Notes under the pieces: model-generated
The model's database searches: none
Seen by the model: only the letters and a program-made list of their open reading frames with translations
Told to the model about the DNA's origin: nothing
NCBI RefSeq assembly: GCF_004027225.2
Contig: NC_044288.2
Span: forward strand, 14,084,744-14,148,743
From: Strigops habroptila
Taxonomy: Eukaryota; Chordata; Aves; Psittaciformes; Psittacidae
DNA: 64,000 bases
Reading direction: 5' to 3'
Shown here: positions 10,426 through 22,311 of the stretch, piece after piece
How positions within the stretch are numbered: the first letter of the stretch is position 1
Layout of the letters: each line of letters begins with the position of its first letter
Translations under genes and position numbers: made by a program

Positions 10426-13400
10426 GGTATCTATCTAATATTTACCCAAGAGTCAGGAAACTAAACATTCATTGGGTTCAAAGTCAGTGATTTTGCTTCC
10501 TTTGGAGTTTTGTGGGGTTATTTTTTGAGGAGGGCTATTAAGGGATTTTAGCTTCTTTCTACAGAGAGAGAAGTCAGGGTCAGCTCAGAGATAATTCAGA
10601 ACCAGCACTGGTCCAAAAATCCTCACCAGGATCAGCTTTCCTAGGAGCTCCCATGCTGTTTCAGAGGCTTGGACATTTAAAGTGTTTCTCACTCAGTTTT
10701 CACACAATTAACCTGCTCAATTCCTTGCCCAAAAGTCTGCTGAAGAGGAAGAGAAAGCGGGATTTAAAGAGCTTTGGACATGCTGACAGCTGCTGAGGTT
10801 AACTATAGTCATTAATGTTCTTGCATAGCACTTGGTGTCACAGATCTGGGACTTCCCCGTATCATCATTCCCATTTATCAGCTGGGGAAACTGGGACACA
10901 AAAGTACCTCGGACCAGGCGTCCCAGCTCACCTCACAGGCTGTAGGTTCCAGGTGTCGAACACTGTCAAGGGGTTTTTAACACACTGGTAAGTTTTAAAG
11001 ATAGAGTCAGCAAGTGGCAGAATTAATACGATTTGAGGCTGTGAACCCTCAGACTTCAAAGCACAAAAGACTCCCAGTCAAGGGGGCCTGAAGGAGAAGT
11101 TTACCATGGGCTATGCTGGATCAGCCCATTTTGGTCTCCCACAATTGCTTAGGCATCCAGTACTGTACTGTGGATTTGGGTCCCGTCTCAAAACACTGTT
11201 CTTGCTCAGTGGTTCACTCTCGGTTCCCAGTGAGGTTGCAGAAACACACAAGAAATGTTCCTTTATATCTTGGCATCAACAGGACAAAATTCCTTCCTAG
11301 TGGCAAAAGCAAATATTCCCTGTAAGAGAGTTTCCAGTGAGAATCCCAAATCACCTTCAGCAGCTGCTGAAGCAGATGAAGCACAGATGCATCACCCGGT
11401 CCATCCCTTTGCTATGAGATGATAATCCTGGTATCAGGACACAAAACTGGGATGCTCTGAAAAGATTTGCCTGGACTTGTTCATTCACCTGCCTGCCATC
11501 AGATGCAAGGTGAACTTACTCATCTAAGCTCAGTGAAAGGATATAGCATGGGCTTATCAGTGTTTGCTGTAACACAGTGGATACCACTAACCTGTTCAGC
11601 TCCAGCAACTCAGCCACATAGCTCCATCAAAAGTTTGGGGAGACATGGGGAAGTTTTCACTGTTAACACAGGCTCATGCTCAGTTTTCAATGACATGGTC
11701 AGCCACCCATCTCACACAGGGCTCTGGGTCCCCAGGAGAACATTTTTGTGCGTGTTTCTAACATATTGGTCCAACACAGAAGCACACATGAGAGCTTAGG
11801 TGACCCATCACAGTGATGTGTGGTACCCTTTGGACACTGCTGGTATTCTTCACTGCTATGGCATGAGAAATAACAACACAGACTGCGGCTTAGGTAGCGG
11901 AGGTCACTTTGAAGCACCACTTTGGAGACCAGAAGAGTTGAGTTCAGGCTCTTCCCAGCAGCAAAGGTACCAGACTAACCCCAAATACCTTTTAGAGACC
12001 TGTGTGGCTTCTTCTCTGATGGCTTTTTTAGCTGCTGACATCTTTTAAACACAGATTCCCCGGTTGCTTTCATGTTACCTGGGGGCGCAAATCAATTGGT
12101 CATCCACCAGTGCTGGTTTTGTGTCTTGGCAGCACACTGCTGTCTGAAGCCCCCATGCTTGCATCTCTGCTACCCAGATAATTAATTAATTAACAGAAAC
12201 TCAGGGATGTCACTGTGTTTCAGCACAATCCATGCACAGCTGCCCACAAGCCTACAGGAGGTCGTTTTGGGGACAAAAATCCACATGCAAGCCCCAGCTC
12301 AAAAGATGCAAGACAGTGCCAGACAAAACTGCTAGGGCTCCACATTGCTCCAGCTTCGTTATGAAGATGATACCCCTCCCAGTTTCCTTCTCACACAGAG
12401 CTGCTCTGTTCTTTTCCAGGCACTTGGTCCTAATGGTTTGAGTGTGTAAGAGAGACGAATTTAGTGTGAAAGGACCTGGAAAAGGTTCTCCTATGCATGG
12501 AGGGGTAGCTTGAGACCAATCTCTCTGTTAAAAACCCAGTCATTCTTACTCTGGGATTCTCCACTCAGCCCTGACCTGCAGCATCACCTCCCATTTCCCT
12601 TCTGTCCATCACCATCTCTCTTTCAATCTGTACACCAATCCCACCCTCAGCACTGCCAGCTACTCCTCTCCAGGACCTGGAATAGGCTCTAGGTATGTAC
12701 ATGATGACTATCTTACTGCAGATAAGTCTGTATCACCATACAGCTCTAGAAAGCGGATGACCTTAGCTAGTGGATGTCACCTTCCTTTGGGATGGAGGCA
12801 GACAGGTGACTCCAGGTCTGCACAGGGCAAAAGTAATCCCATAATCCATCACACTGCACTCAGCAGCAAGGAGCCTTTCTGCAAACAGAGTGTGATATGG
12901 AGCCACAATCTTGCAAAGCACTAAGTTATCTGGCAGTTCCCAGAGCACTTAGACTAAACTGACTTTTGCTGGTGTGCACTTAGCCGAGGAGATATCGCTG
13001 TCTGGCTACGAAGAGGTACATCTGGCTCAAGGATGGAGAGAGGCAAGGGCAGCATCTCTACTGAGCAGGTACCAAGTGAACTCGCCCACCAAACATGCGC
13101 AAGGGGAGAGCTGCCTCTAGAGCAGTGAAAGACCCTCACCCCCAGAGCGGTATGGACAAGTATAATTAGCCAATGTTTGCACATCCCTTTCTCATGCACT
13201 AATTACATAGCACAACACATGCATACACAGACATTAAGAGATGCCTTTGACAGCCCCAATTAGCTGTCAAGGTACCTTTTTGTTTCTAAGGATCTATATG
13301 GTATAATGTAACAGTCACAAGTATGTTCATTACAGGGCTGGTTTAACATGCTCTCTGGATCCCTTTGGCAGTAATTCCTCCTCTGTTCCAGCTGGCATCA

Positions 13401-15310
13401 AAATTAATGGCACGTCGTGTTCTATAAGTCCTGACTTTTTTAGATGAAAGGTACATGGTGTTGTTCACATCAGTATTACACTGTAATAAATCAATGCTTT
13501 CCCATCGGAAGGATTTCAGGCGATTCACAACTTGCCCTCAGGAACTCAAAAGACAACCTGCCTGCCAGGCCCTGGCTGGTAAAAAAATTAAAATCCATAT
13601 AAGCAGGAAAAGGAGGGGGGGAAAACCCCCACATTTCATTGCAGTATTGTCACCTGTTCTGTGTAGGATGCTGGAGCCAAGGCAGCAATGCCAAAGTTTC
13701 ATCAGGCCCCATCGCACAAGGTGGTGCACAGTGCAAGGGAGCGTATTCCCTGTACTAAGGAGGTTATGGACAAAGCTGATAGAGGGTGGGATACACAGCC
13801 TGATTTCAGTTGGCCGAATAGCAGCAGAGACAAAAGTAAAGTTTCCGTTCTGACTGCCAGGCTCTAGAACAAACTGCTCCTAGTTTTCAGGAAAGCAGCA
13901 GGAAAAGGGGAGTGAAGACTGAGCATGCCAGAACAGAGAACTCAGCAAGCCACTGAAAGGTGCCCATAGAGAAGTTGACAACATCTTTACCAAGTAAAAC
14001 TTAAATTCCCCTGCTCCCAGGAGCACATGTGCAAGATGGGAAGAGGCTGAACTTGAAAGGGGAGCCTTTTTGCTGCCTCAGATTAGCTCAAACTGTGTGA
14101 CAAGATTTCCTCACTTCAAACCCAATGTTGTTAACCTTGAAATCTGGATTATTAATATTTCAACATGTGTCCCATCAGGAGCTGCCAAAAGAGCTGTCCT
14201 GGAATCGTGACAGCTCATCCTGTTTGATTCTAATCATATATGAATGCATGATTTAAGAAGACATCATTAAAAGTACATTAGATTTAATTATGCTAGCAGC
14301 CACAGACAGTGGGAGCATCAGCTTAATGCAGAATGCATAATTAGATCAGACCTAATCCATTAGATTCATATTTGTTAAAGAAAATGCTCCTTGTCTATGT
14401 GTCACTACAAAGTGATCCATAGGATTTGGAGGAATGACACTTTTCTGGGAGCTACTGCCCTCTTCCCTGCTCCTTGCCCATCACCCCTGTGCTCGCTGCT
14501 GATCCCTCCCTCATTCAGCTCATTGCACGTCCAGTTTAACAAAAACACACAAAGAAAACAGAGCAAGATCCTCGGCCCTGGCAGCCAAGCCCTGGAGAGG
14601 TGCTGCAGTGGTTTAAGCCATTATGGACCCAGATCTGCTTTTCAAGGACCTGGCACCGCCAGAGTGGTCTGTAGATGCAGGAGTACACCCAGTCCTGGGT
14701 GGGTAGATGGCCTCACAACCCAGTTAGACCAGTGCAGCAGTGCTCAGGGATGGAAAAGGATGGTCCCAGTGTGGCTGATGCCCTTTCACAGATTCCAGCC
14801 ACTCTTAGCTGCAGAGTGGGTTGGAACAACTTCCCAAACAAAACAAAACAGAAAGATGTAAATGCAAAAATAAACCAAAATAATGAAAGCAAAAGAGTTC
14901 CAGGTCCTTGAGGGCTGGTCCAGCTCCCTCTGCTAACACCAGGAGGGCTGCAGCTGCAGCAGAAGGGAAGGTGGCATGTCTCTTCTCAGCAGCATGTCAT
15001 CACAAACCACCCATTATCTTGCTCTACAATGCCACTGCATTTGAGAGAAGCCACCACCATTTGAGCTAAGCCCCAGGATGAGCAGCCGTGGGTTGCCATC
15101 CCCATCTTCACCCCTCAGTAAGGTCACAGGGATAACTGGTACCAGCAAGCCCTTGCAACCCCAAGCAGCATCATTGAAGTAGGGACAACAAATCTGCCAA
15201 TGTATTACCCCCATCCCAGTAACCAAGATGCTGTGTCTTGATGCTTCTCAGCTGGGATACAGGGGATCCTGTAGCCATGTGCTTGTCCCACAGAGTGATA
15301 TGTGTGTCTG
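10426..15310. other. Intergenic DNA, no gene seen
   Basis: No exon with recognisable protein similarity is found on either strand. The open frames here (up to 156 codons at 14,391-14,861) show no domain, composition bias or splice context of real coding DNA. The stretch includes a TTAATTAATTAA block at 12,178-12,193, a perfect hairpin at 13,244-13,272 and an AT-rich, homeodomain-site-rich block at 14,100-14,370. Confidence 0.6.
13244..13272. repeat. Hairpin with TGACAG/CTGTCA arms
   Basis: The arms TTGACAGC and GCTGTCAA are perfectly inverted around the 8-base loop CCCAATTA, and the stem extends by two more pairs past a single bulged T. Each arm also matches the TGACAG core recognised by MEIS/PREP/TGIF homeodomain proteins. 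Confidence 0.6.
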
Positions 15311-15396
15311 TTGAAGGGATTAACCACTAGTCCCCCAGCCCAGGGTAAGGATTTCTTTCCTACACACCTGCTTGGAGAGCAGCTCCATAACATAGA
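15311..15396 (+). repeat. Interspersed repeat, copy A (partial)
   Basis: A stretch of about 80 bases beginning GAAGGGATTAACCACTAGTC matches, in opposite orientation, the right end of the element at 18,200-18,582. The shared blocks are the GGATTAACCACTAGTCCC end, CAGCCCAGG and CCTGCTTGGAGA. The match decays beyond about 15,396 and no second end is found, so this copy is truncated. The family is not recognised. Confidence 0.6.
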
Positions 15397-18199
15397 AAGA
15401 GCGTGGTGTGATATGCACCGCAGTGGCTGCTGCATTTCGCAGCTCCTGGGGGCAGAGCCAGAGGCGATGCACCTCATCAGCTTGCTGCTAAACCACAGTG
15501 CCCATGGGTCCACATGCTCATTGCCATCCTCCTTGCTATGGAGAGAGGTGAATTTACTGTGTGCCTTTACCTGCTGCAGGTTAATTCACATCCATCGCCC
15601 CACAGACTAATTCAGCTCAGCACTGGATGTGGAGAGGTTCTGTGCAAAGCTGAGGTCCCAGTCACACTGAGGGTGATTTCAGCTGATGTCCCCTTTAGCG
15701 AGGACACAGAGCAGGCTGGAAAGGGGCAGAGGTCTGAGCCACCACACAAGACATGCCTGGCAGCTGTGAGCAAGCACAGGAGAAATTGTGGTTCAGAAGG
15801 GAAGCCGAGAGCCCTGCGCTCACTGGCACTCATCACAGGCAGGACACACGCTTAACAGCTCAACCGAGCCCTCTAACACCTGCTGAAGTGTTGAATATTA
15901 TTGCTATTAAAATATAATGGCCTCTTCCTGCCTCTCTTCCATGGAGCTGGGTGAGGGCTATGATTAGGAAGCCAGCTCACGGAGGCACAACCCCACAGGC
16001 AGGGCAGGTGGGCAGGATTAAAACCTTTCTGAAAGTGCCTTTCGCAGCCAAGGGCCAGCTCCAAATGGACCATAACTACCGGTTAGACAATAACCAAGAT
16101 TTCCAGGAAGTTTTCTGAATAAAGCATTTGCTAATTTAGGTTTGGGGAGGGCTTTTTGGTTTGGGTTGGATTTTACCTTTTTTGAGAGAGAGAGAGAAAA
16201 AAATCCCCACCAGTCAGCCCATGTTATCTGTATTCCATTTTCATCCTTTCCACCTCCATCCCATCCCTGCTCTGCTCATGCAGGCAAAGGTGGCACAGGC
16301 AGTGTGCAACATGGCTGTGCCATGGGGTCCAGGAGGGGACGGGATGGGGGTCAGCAGCCTGGGGGTCCCTTTTGCCCCCCTTTTGTCAATGCGGTAGGAC
16401 ACCAAAGCCATCCTGCCCACAGGGTTTCACACAGGGGGTTGGAGGACCCCATGGCTGTTTACTTGCTACAGAGGTGGTTCCCATGTTCTCTATTTTTCAG
16501 GATTTTTAACCAACAGTGGTCATCAGCATTTCTAATTTCAATCTAATAAACATGGGAAAAGACCATCTAAAAGCTGTTGTGATTTTCTTTCCCATTTGTG
16601 TGCTGAAGTGTGTCTGTTTGCCAAGAGCCACCATGAGCCGGAGCCCTGGTTCAGCTGGGAAGTAGGAAGAGACATGGCAAAAACTCGGGAAAATTTTCTT
16701 CCCTAGGGAAGCAGTTGATTTCTAGTGAATTGTATGTACTCTTCGCTGCTGTTGTCCTTTTGCTTGGGGCATATTTGGACAGATATTTGGAAACAATCTA
16801 ATCTCATAAAGCCTCTCAGAGAAAGCATCGATCTTTCTAAAAGGGCAGCAGTTGATGTGTTCAAAGTGAGCATTATGTGCATGCGTGTTTGCACAGGTGT
16901 GCATCGGTGTGCCATTTAAAAATAAAGCAGTAACCCTCCCAAAAAATCAAAGACGAGCACAATGAGCAGCTCTTTGGAGAAAGAAATGTGAGGACCTTTA
17001 TATCCTCACTATTAATTCTCTTTAGTGTGGTAATCCATATGGCAAGATGAAAGACCAACCCGGTGCTGTTAATTGTTCTTTCCAAAGAAAAACAACTACT
17101 CATTGAGCAATCAAAGGGAAATCTAAGTTAACCCCTTTGTGGCCAGTTTGCCATAGGCAGACCTCTGTCATCCCTGATGGGAGATGGGATATAGCTTCAG
17201 CCCTGGCAGCCACAAGCCGCATATTCCCAGAGACTCACAAGCAAATGTTAAGCTTTAACAACTCTCTCTGAGATGCCGCCAGACACCTGGCAGGATTCAG
17301 CAAGATGTCGAATATCTCTATCTGTACTGCAATACAATTTGATATGATCTTGACACAGCGACATGACCACACTGTGATCAGCTCTTAGGTTTCTTTCGAA
17401 GTGTTTCACTCTGGGGTAAGAGAATTCTACCCATCCCTCACAGACCATATGGCAACTTTTTAATACATTTGCTGATCATCCGAAAAAGCAGTAAGAGAGC
17501 CTGAACACTGTCCCAGCGATTCCTGGATCCTCTTTTACAGTTATCAGCACAGAAGGGGCTGCAAAGTTCCTTACTGAAAAAAGGGAGGCACAGAAAGATT
17601 CCCATGGGATTGGTGCTGCACAAGAAGCCCAGGCAGAGGGACAGGTCACTACCCCAGCTCCTGGCTCCCAGAGGGTTCCCCTAGTGTACAGCCAGAAGGT
17701 CACCCCACCAAGACCATCCTGACACTTCCATGGAGCCCAGAGCTCAGTATTTCCAGAAACAGAGGAGTATGCCCATGCTGCCAACCCTCATCCTTTTTAA
17801 AAGGGTTTTGTGATGCCATGAGTTTGTGCCAGGTCAGAGAGGAAGGGAATAGCCTGTGGTTTGATGCAGGAAGACAAGAGAAACTCCACTTGATCCTCCC
17901 TCTCTGTTGTGTTTCTTGGAGGGACTGAAATGTTAATTCAGAAAGGTTTATTTCAGGTTTAAGAGAAGCAAAGCCCAGGTGTGTAGCTTTGCAGTAAATG
18001 CTCTGAGTCCAGCCTGCTGGGTCCTAGAATCAGCTAGGACTTCACAACAGCAGCACTACCTCCCTCCACGGAGCACAGGGAATGCTTTCCAGGACAGGGT
18101 TTTCATCCTGGTATTCCCAGTGTCCCCTGATGCCACACAGAGGACCACACGTGTACTACACGGTGGGGTGTAAAGGTCCATGTCTGGAGGCTGGTGGAG
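15397..18199. other. Intergenic DNA, no gene seen
   Basis: No supported gene is present. A short GA run lies at 16,185-16,200, and AATAAA hexamers on the + strand occur at about 16,544 and 16,921 without an associated exon. Confidence 0.6.
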
Positions 18200-18582
18200 A
18201 AAGGGTTAACCCCCCTCCCAGCTATTAGCTGCAAAGCTGGGCCAGACTGGGAGGAACTGAGAGGTTATCAGGAGCTATAAATGTGGGCAGAGAGGGCTTT
18301 ACTGGGAGAGCTGGGCTGAGGCAGAAGGTATGGATGGGATTTAGGAAGGGATAAGGCAGGCAGTTTGCTGCCCTGATGCAGGGAGGTTTCTGCAATTACT
18401 GCCTGCATCCTCTCCTGGAGCTATGGAGAAGGTGGAAGAAAAGGTGCTTGCTTTTAATACCACAGGTAGTGCAGGAAACATTGTCAGTGCTTTCCTGCTG
18501 GCTTTTGAACTGATCTCCAAGCAGGCATGCAGGAAAGAAGGCTTCTTTATCCTGGGCTGAGGGACTAGTGGTTAATCCCTTT
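18200..18582 (-). mobile_element. Inverted-repeat-bounded element of unknown family, copy B
   Basis: This segment of about 383 bases starts AAAGGGTTAACCCCCCTCCC and ends with the reverse complement of AAAGGGATTAACCACTAGTC, so its ends are imperfect terminal inverted repeats of some 20 bases. A second, truncated copy of one end lies at 15,311-15,396 in the opposite orientation, which shows that it is repetitive. Inside is a TATA-like CTATAAATG at about 18,276. Slightly wider boundaries (18,181 to about 18,616) begin TGTCT and end AGACA, as an LTR would. No target-site duplication is evident in either reading. It could be a non-autonomous DNA transposon or a solo LTR. It has no coding capacity. 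Confidence 0.45.
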
Positions 18583-19529
18583 GATAGCAAGAAGTTCTTC
18601 AGCTGCTGACAGAGACAGGAGGCTGCTGTGTGGGAATAATGCAAGGGAGATCAAAAAGGGTCAAGAGAGAGCCTGAAAACTGCTGAATAATGTGCCTGGG
18701 GCTTCATAAGAGACTGGTGCAAAGTGGAGGGAATGACATTAAAATTAAAGGGAATCAGGGCACAGAAAGGGAGATTTCATATACACTGAGCAGAGGCAAA
18801 ACTCGGGAACAAATACCCTCAAGTAAGCAAAACCAGCTACTTTGCAGGCCAGGAAATACTTTTTGGTAACGATAGTGCATCAGGTAGTGTTATGTGCCAG
18901 GAAGAGCAAATATAGCCTGTGTCCAGGAAGGAATAACCAAACTCATGCAGGCAGTCTGCAAGCAAGAGAAAAAGCCCTGTGTGCTTTCCCAAAGATAGAG
19001 CGTGACAGACTGCTGTGATTTGTTTTCTTTGTCTGTTTCTCTCCTGAAGATGCTTGTGCTTCTAAGTGAGGGAGGTGTGGTAGGTTTAATGTAAATGAGC
19101 TTCACAAAAAACATTTGATTTAGTGAGGGAGTTCATTAGCTAAAATGAAGACTCTAAAAGAAGAGTTGTCAAAGTGAGACATGTAAAGAGAACATAATGA
19201 GTTGTACTGCAAAGAATAACTGGGTGGAACGAAAGGTACATATATAGTTTCTATGAAGGATTTATCTTGCAACTGCTGTTGATTCACTTGAAGAATTGAA
19301 AAACTTCAAATTTGGAGGATAGAAAGACAGGATGAAAGGTGGTGGTTCAACATTCTGATTGAGGGGCTGACTGCAAGACCACCTACTGCTGAAAAGAACA
19401 AATGAAGATCTGGGTACACTTGCTGATCACATTTGCAACCAACAGGACAACATGCTGCGGTCATTAAGAAAAGGGGTGTGAGGGGGAGCAAACACATTCT
19501 AGGGTCACAGCAAGAGAGTTCCAGCTGGG
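18583..19529. other. Intergenic DNA, no gene seen
   Basis: No exon or recognisable repeat is seen in this stretch on either strand. Confidence 0.55.
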
Positions 19530-19684
19530 AGAAGCCTTTCATGGTACTGGCAGTGTTCAAGGCCAGGTTGGACGGAGCCTTGGGTGACATGGTCTAGCGT
19601 GACATGTCCCTGCCCATGGCAGGGGGGTTGGAACTAGATGACCTTAAGGTCATTTCCAACCAAAACCATTCTATGATTCTATAA
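19530..19684 (+). mobile_element. CR1 LINE 3'-end fragment
   Basis: The stretch contains the diagnostic CR1 tail words in order: CAGTGTTCAAGGCCAGGTTG, CCTGCCCATGGCAGG, GGTTGGAACTAGATGACCTT, and the terminal CCATTCTATGATTCTAT. It is a 5'-truncated non-LTR retrotransposon remnant of the avian/reptilian CR1 family with no open reading frame. Confidence 0.92.
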
Positions 19685-22284
19685 TACCAGAAATATTATG
19701 CACAATCCTGGCCAGCCACCATTGATAAAGCTGACATGAAACTGGGATATCTGGGAATTCAGTGGTGCAGGAAATCATTTCCAGCCTCATTTATGTTCCT
19801 GTCTACCAGCAGCATGGCAGCCATTGTCACCTGAACAGCCTCTCTGTATGAAATGTGAGTTGTGAAGTTACTGGGCCATGGACTTGTCAAAGGCAAAAAG
19901 GATCTTTCCTCCCTGGGCTAGCTAGCCCCAAATTGCATCCAAAAAGTTTTGCAACTGCTTGGGAAACCTGTCCTGAAATTTAAGCAGGAGGAATGTAAGG
20001 TGGAGACAGGGCCAAGGACACAGCTGGTAGACAGGAGAAAATGAGAGAGGGGAGGATGTTAACACAGGTGCTGGTGCATAACAAGTACCTTGTCAGGAGC
20101 TGTGATGGAGCTCATCCCCAAGCAGCAGTTTACAAGACACAGCGAGGCTGCGAGCGCAGCACTGAGGGAATGGAACTCTGTAGGTGTTACTGTTCTGATT
20201 TAATAAGCTCTGGCTGCTCCCTGTGAACGTGCTGGCTCCCTTCGGAGGTGCCAGCTATGTAAGTGGGGCACTGCTCCGGCCCCCGCTGTCAGCATCTCTC
20301 GAAGGTGAGAGAAAACCCGTACGAGCACCAGGTTTGCTGGCTTCAGAGGCGCGGGGCTGAGAACAGCCCGCCTTGGAAATACTACCGAGCTGACACGTGG
20401 GGCTGCTCCTACGCTTGGCAGGGAAGGAAGGCTTAAAAGCATCATTTGTGAAGGAATAAAAAAGCAGCGTCTTTGTGCCAGTTGGATTGGAGGCAGGGAG
20501 GTGCAGCAGGGAAAACATGGTGGGGTGGGCTTTTATGGTGGGTTTGTCATCTCTCCAACAGAGACTGGCTTGTAATTGCTGCTTTTTGCATTGTATTGTG
20601 AGTTAAAGAGTGGGTTGTTTCCTACAGTGCCCTGATATGTAAATTGTGGAGTGGTAGGTTTTTAGTGAGATGTTTCTGAAGAGCTGTGGGATGCTGGAAG
20701 TGAGGTGGCAGATGACCCCATCAACTGAGGTGGTGTCTCCTTGCTGCTTGGATATGACTTACCCAGGGTCCAGGTGCTGCATATCCCAAATGCTCCCCTC
20801 ACCATAAAGCCCTGAGCAGTCCTTTGCCACCAGTGATGGAGAGGAGATGCACAAAGCACGCACTACCCTGGAGGATTTTGAAGACCTGGGTGCTCCTCCA
20901 CGGCTCAGGTCAGTGCTTGGTCAGCTCCTGAGGTTCCCCCATTTCCACCCATTTTAGGAAAGAAAATGTCCTGAGGTTTTTCGCTGACACTATAAGAATG
21001 GGGAGATGTATGAACTGGGCTTGTCCCCTCCCATTACCTGAGGGGACAAGGGACTGGCTGGTGCAGAAGCCACAGTGGCTCCCTTGGCAATGGGTGACTG
21101 CTGGGCAACAGCAAGGCCAAAAGCCGTGGAAGATCTTATGATGGGATATTTCTTCCAGTGGCTGATTGCTTTGCCATCCTCCCCTCTGCTACTTGTCATG
21201 TGTAAACATATTTTAAGGAAAAATGAATACCCAAGGTCCCATATCCCACCATGTGTCCATAAACTGATAAGCATGGCAGAGGGCAGGGGATCTAGGTGGC
21301 TGGTGAGTATTGCACTGATCCTGTTTTCACATGCAGCAAAAGGCTTCCAGAGGGAGGAGGAAGATCTAACCATGTCTGACCACTTGTTTTAGAAACCAAC
21401 TTTGGGTCTCATCAATGCCAAAGTCCTAGGACACATCTTCTAGCTCTAAGTCCAACTGTAAAGTCTAGTCTTTACAGTTGCAGCCATGCAGAGCTTTCTC
21501 TTGCAAGGTAAAAGTGGGCTAAAAGTAGCTGAGAGAGGCACTTCATAAAAGATGACAGCAAAGAGAGCTTCTCCTGCTCACAGAGCCCAGCTGTGGTGCC
21601 ACAGAAGCTGCCTTGCGTGGCAAGGGCCAAATGATTGGGATAATTGCTCTCCCAGCAATACACTGACTATGTACATTTAGGTTTCAATTAATTTGCTGGC
21701 TCTAAATGAACTGCCTCCTATTGCTTTCAGCAATCAAGTCTTGTTAATTGAAAATAGCGTTTATCTTATCTCTAGGAGAAGGCTGGACAAAAGTAGGGCA
21801 ACGAAATCCAGTATGAAGGTAGCACCAAGTGAAAGAAGGAGGGGGAAAATGAAGCTGACGGAGGAGAGCACCCATGGTGGCCAGGGGAAAAAGTTCAGGC
21901 TTCTCTTTCTTTCTCAACAGCTTCAATGCTTTCAGGGTATCCTGGGTTTTCTTTTCACTTGGACTGGTGTGGTCCCACTTCTAGCTGGTTGTGTGCTGTC
22001 AGTGGGGTTATGTCATTGGGGGGACACTAGTTTGTGCTGCAAAAGCTCATGAACATGGAGTTTAGCATCTCTGAAGCACACAATGAGTAGCTCCCACCTA
22101 GTTAGAGCACAAGCAGTTGCATTTAATGCATCTCTTTGGGTACTGGTTGAACGCCAAGTCGTTGTTCATCCCCTCTTTGTTTTCACAGGGGTAGTCATGC
22201 TCCTGGAGAAATGGTGGCTGAAATGACAAAAATGTCTTGAAAATCAAACAACTCACATAGCCCACGTCCTGCTCCATTTCCCAA

Positions 22285-22311
22285 GGAAAGTCCTTTAAAA
22301 AGGACTTTTCC
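22285..22311. repeat. Short perfect hairpin
   Basis: The arms AAAGTCCTT and AAGGACTTT are perfectly inverted around a four-base TAAA loop, and the stem extends by GG/CC past one bulged T. The loop is too tight for a typical microRNA precursor. Confidence 0.6.

Noticed and set aside
14391-14861. A 156-codon open frame on the + strand
   Set aside because: No recognisable domain, no codon bias and no promoter or splice context; its length is within chance for this much sequence.
15302-15610. Open frame resembling one at 18,396-18,644 on the other strand, as a duplicated gene
   Set aside because: The shared peptide (GLTTSP) comes from the two copies of a non-coding interspersed repeat, not from a protein family.
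16544-16926. AATAAA hexamers at about 16,544 and 16,921 as the GRIA1 3' end
   Set aside because: They would need a 3'UTR over 9 kb with no supporting feature; the signal at 10,401 comes first.
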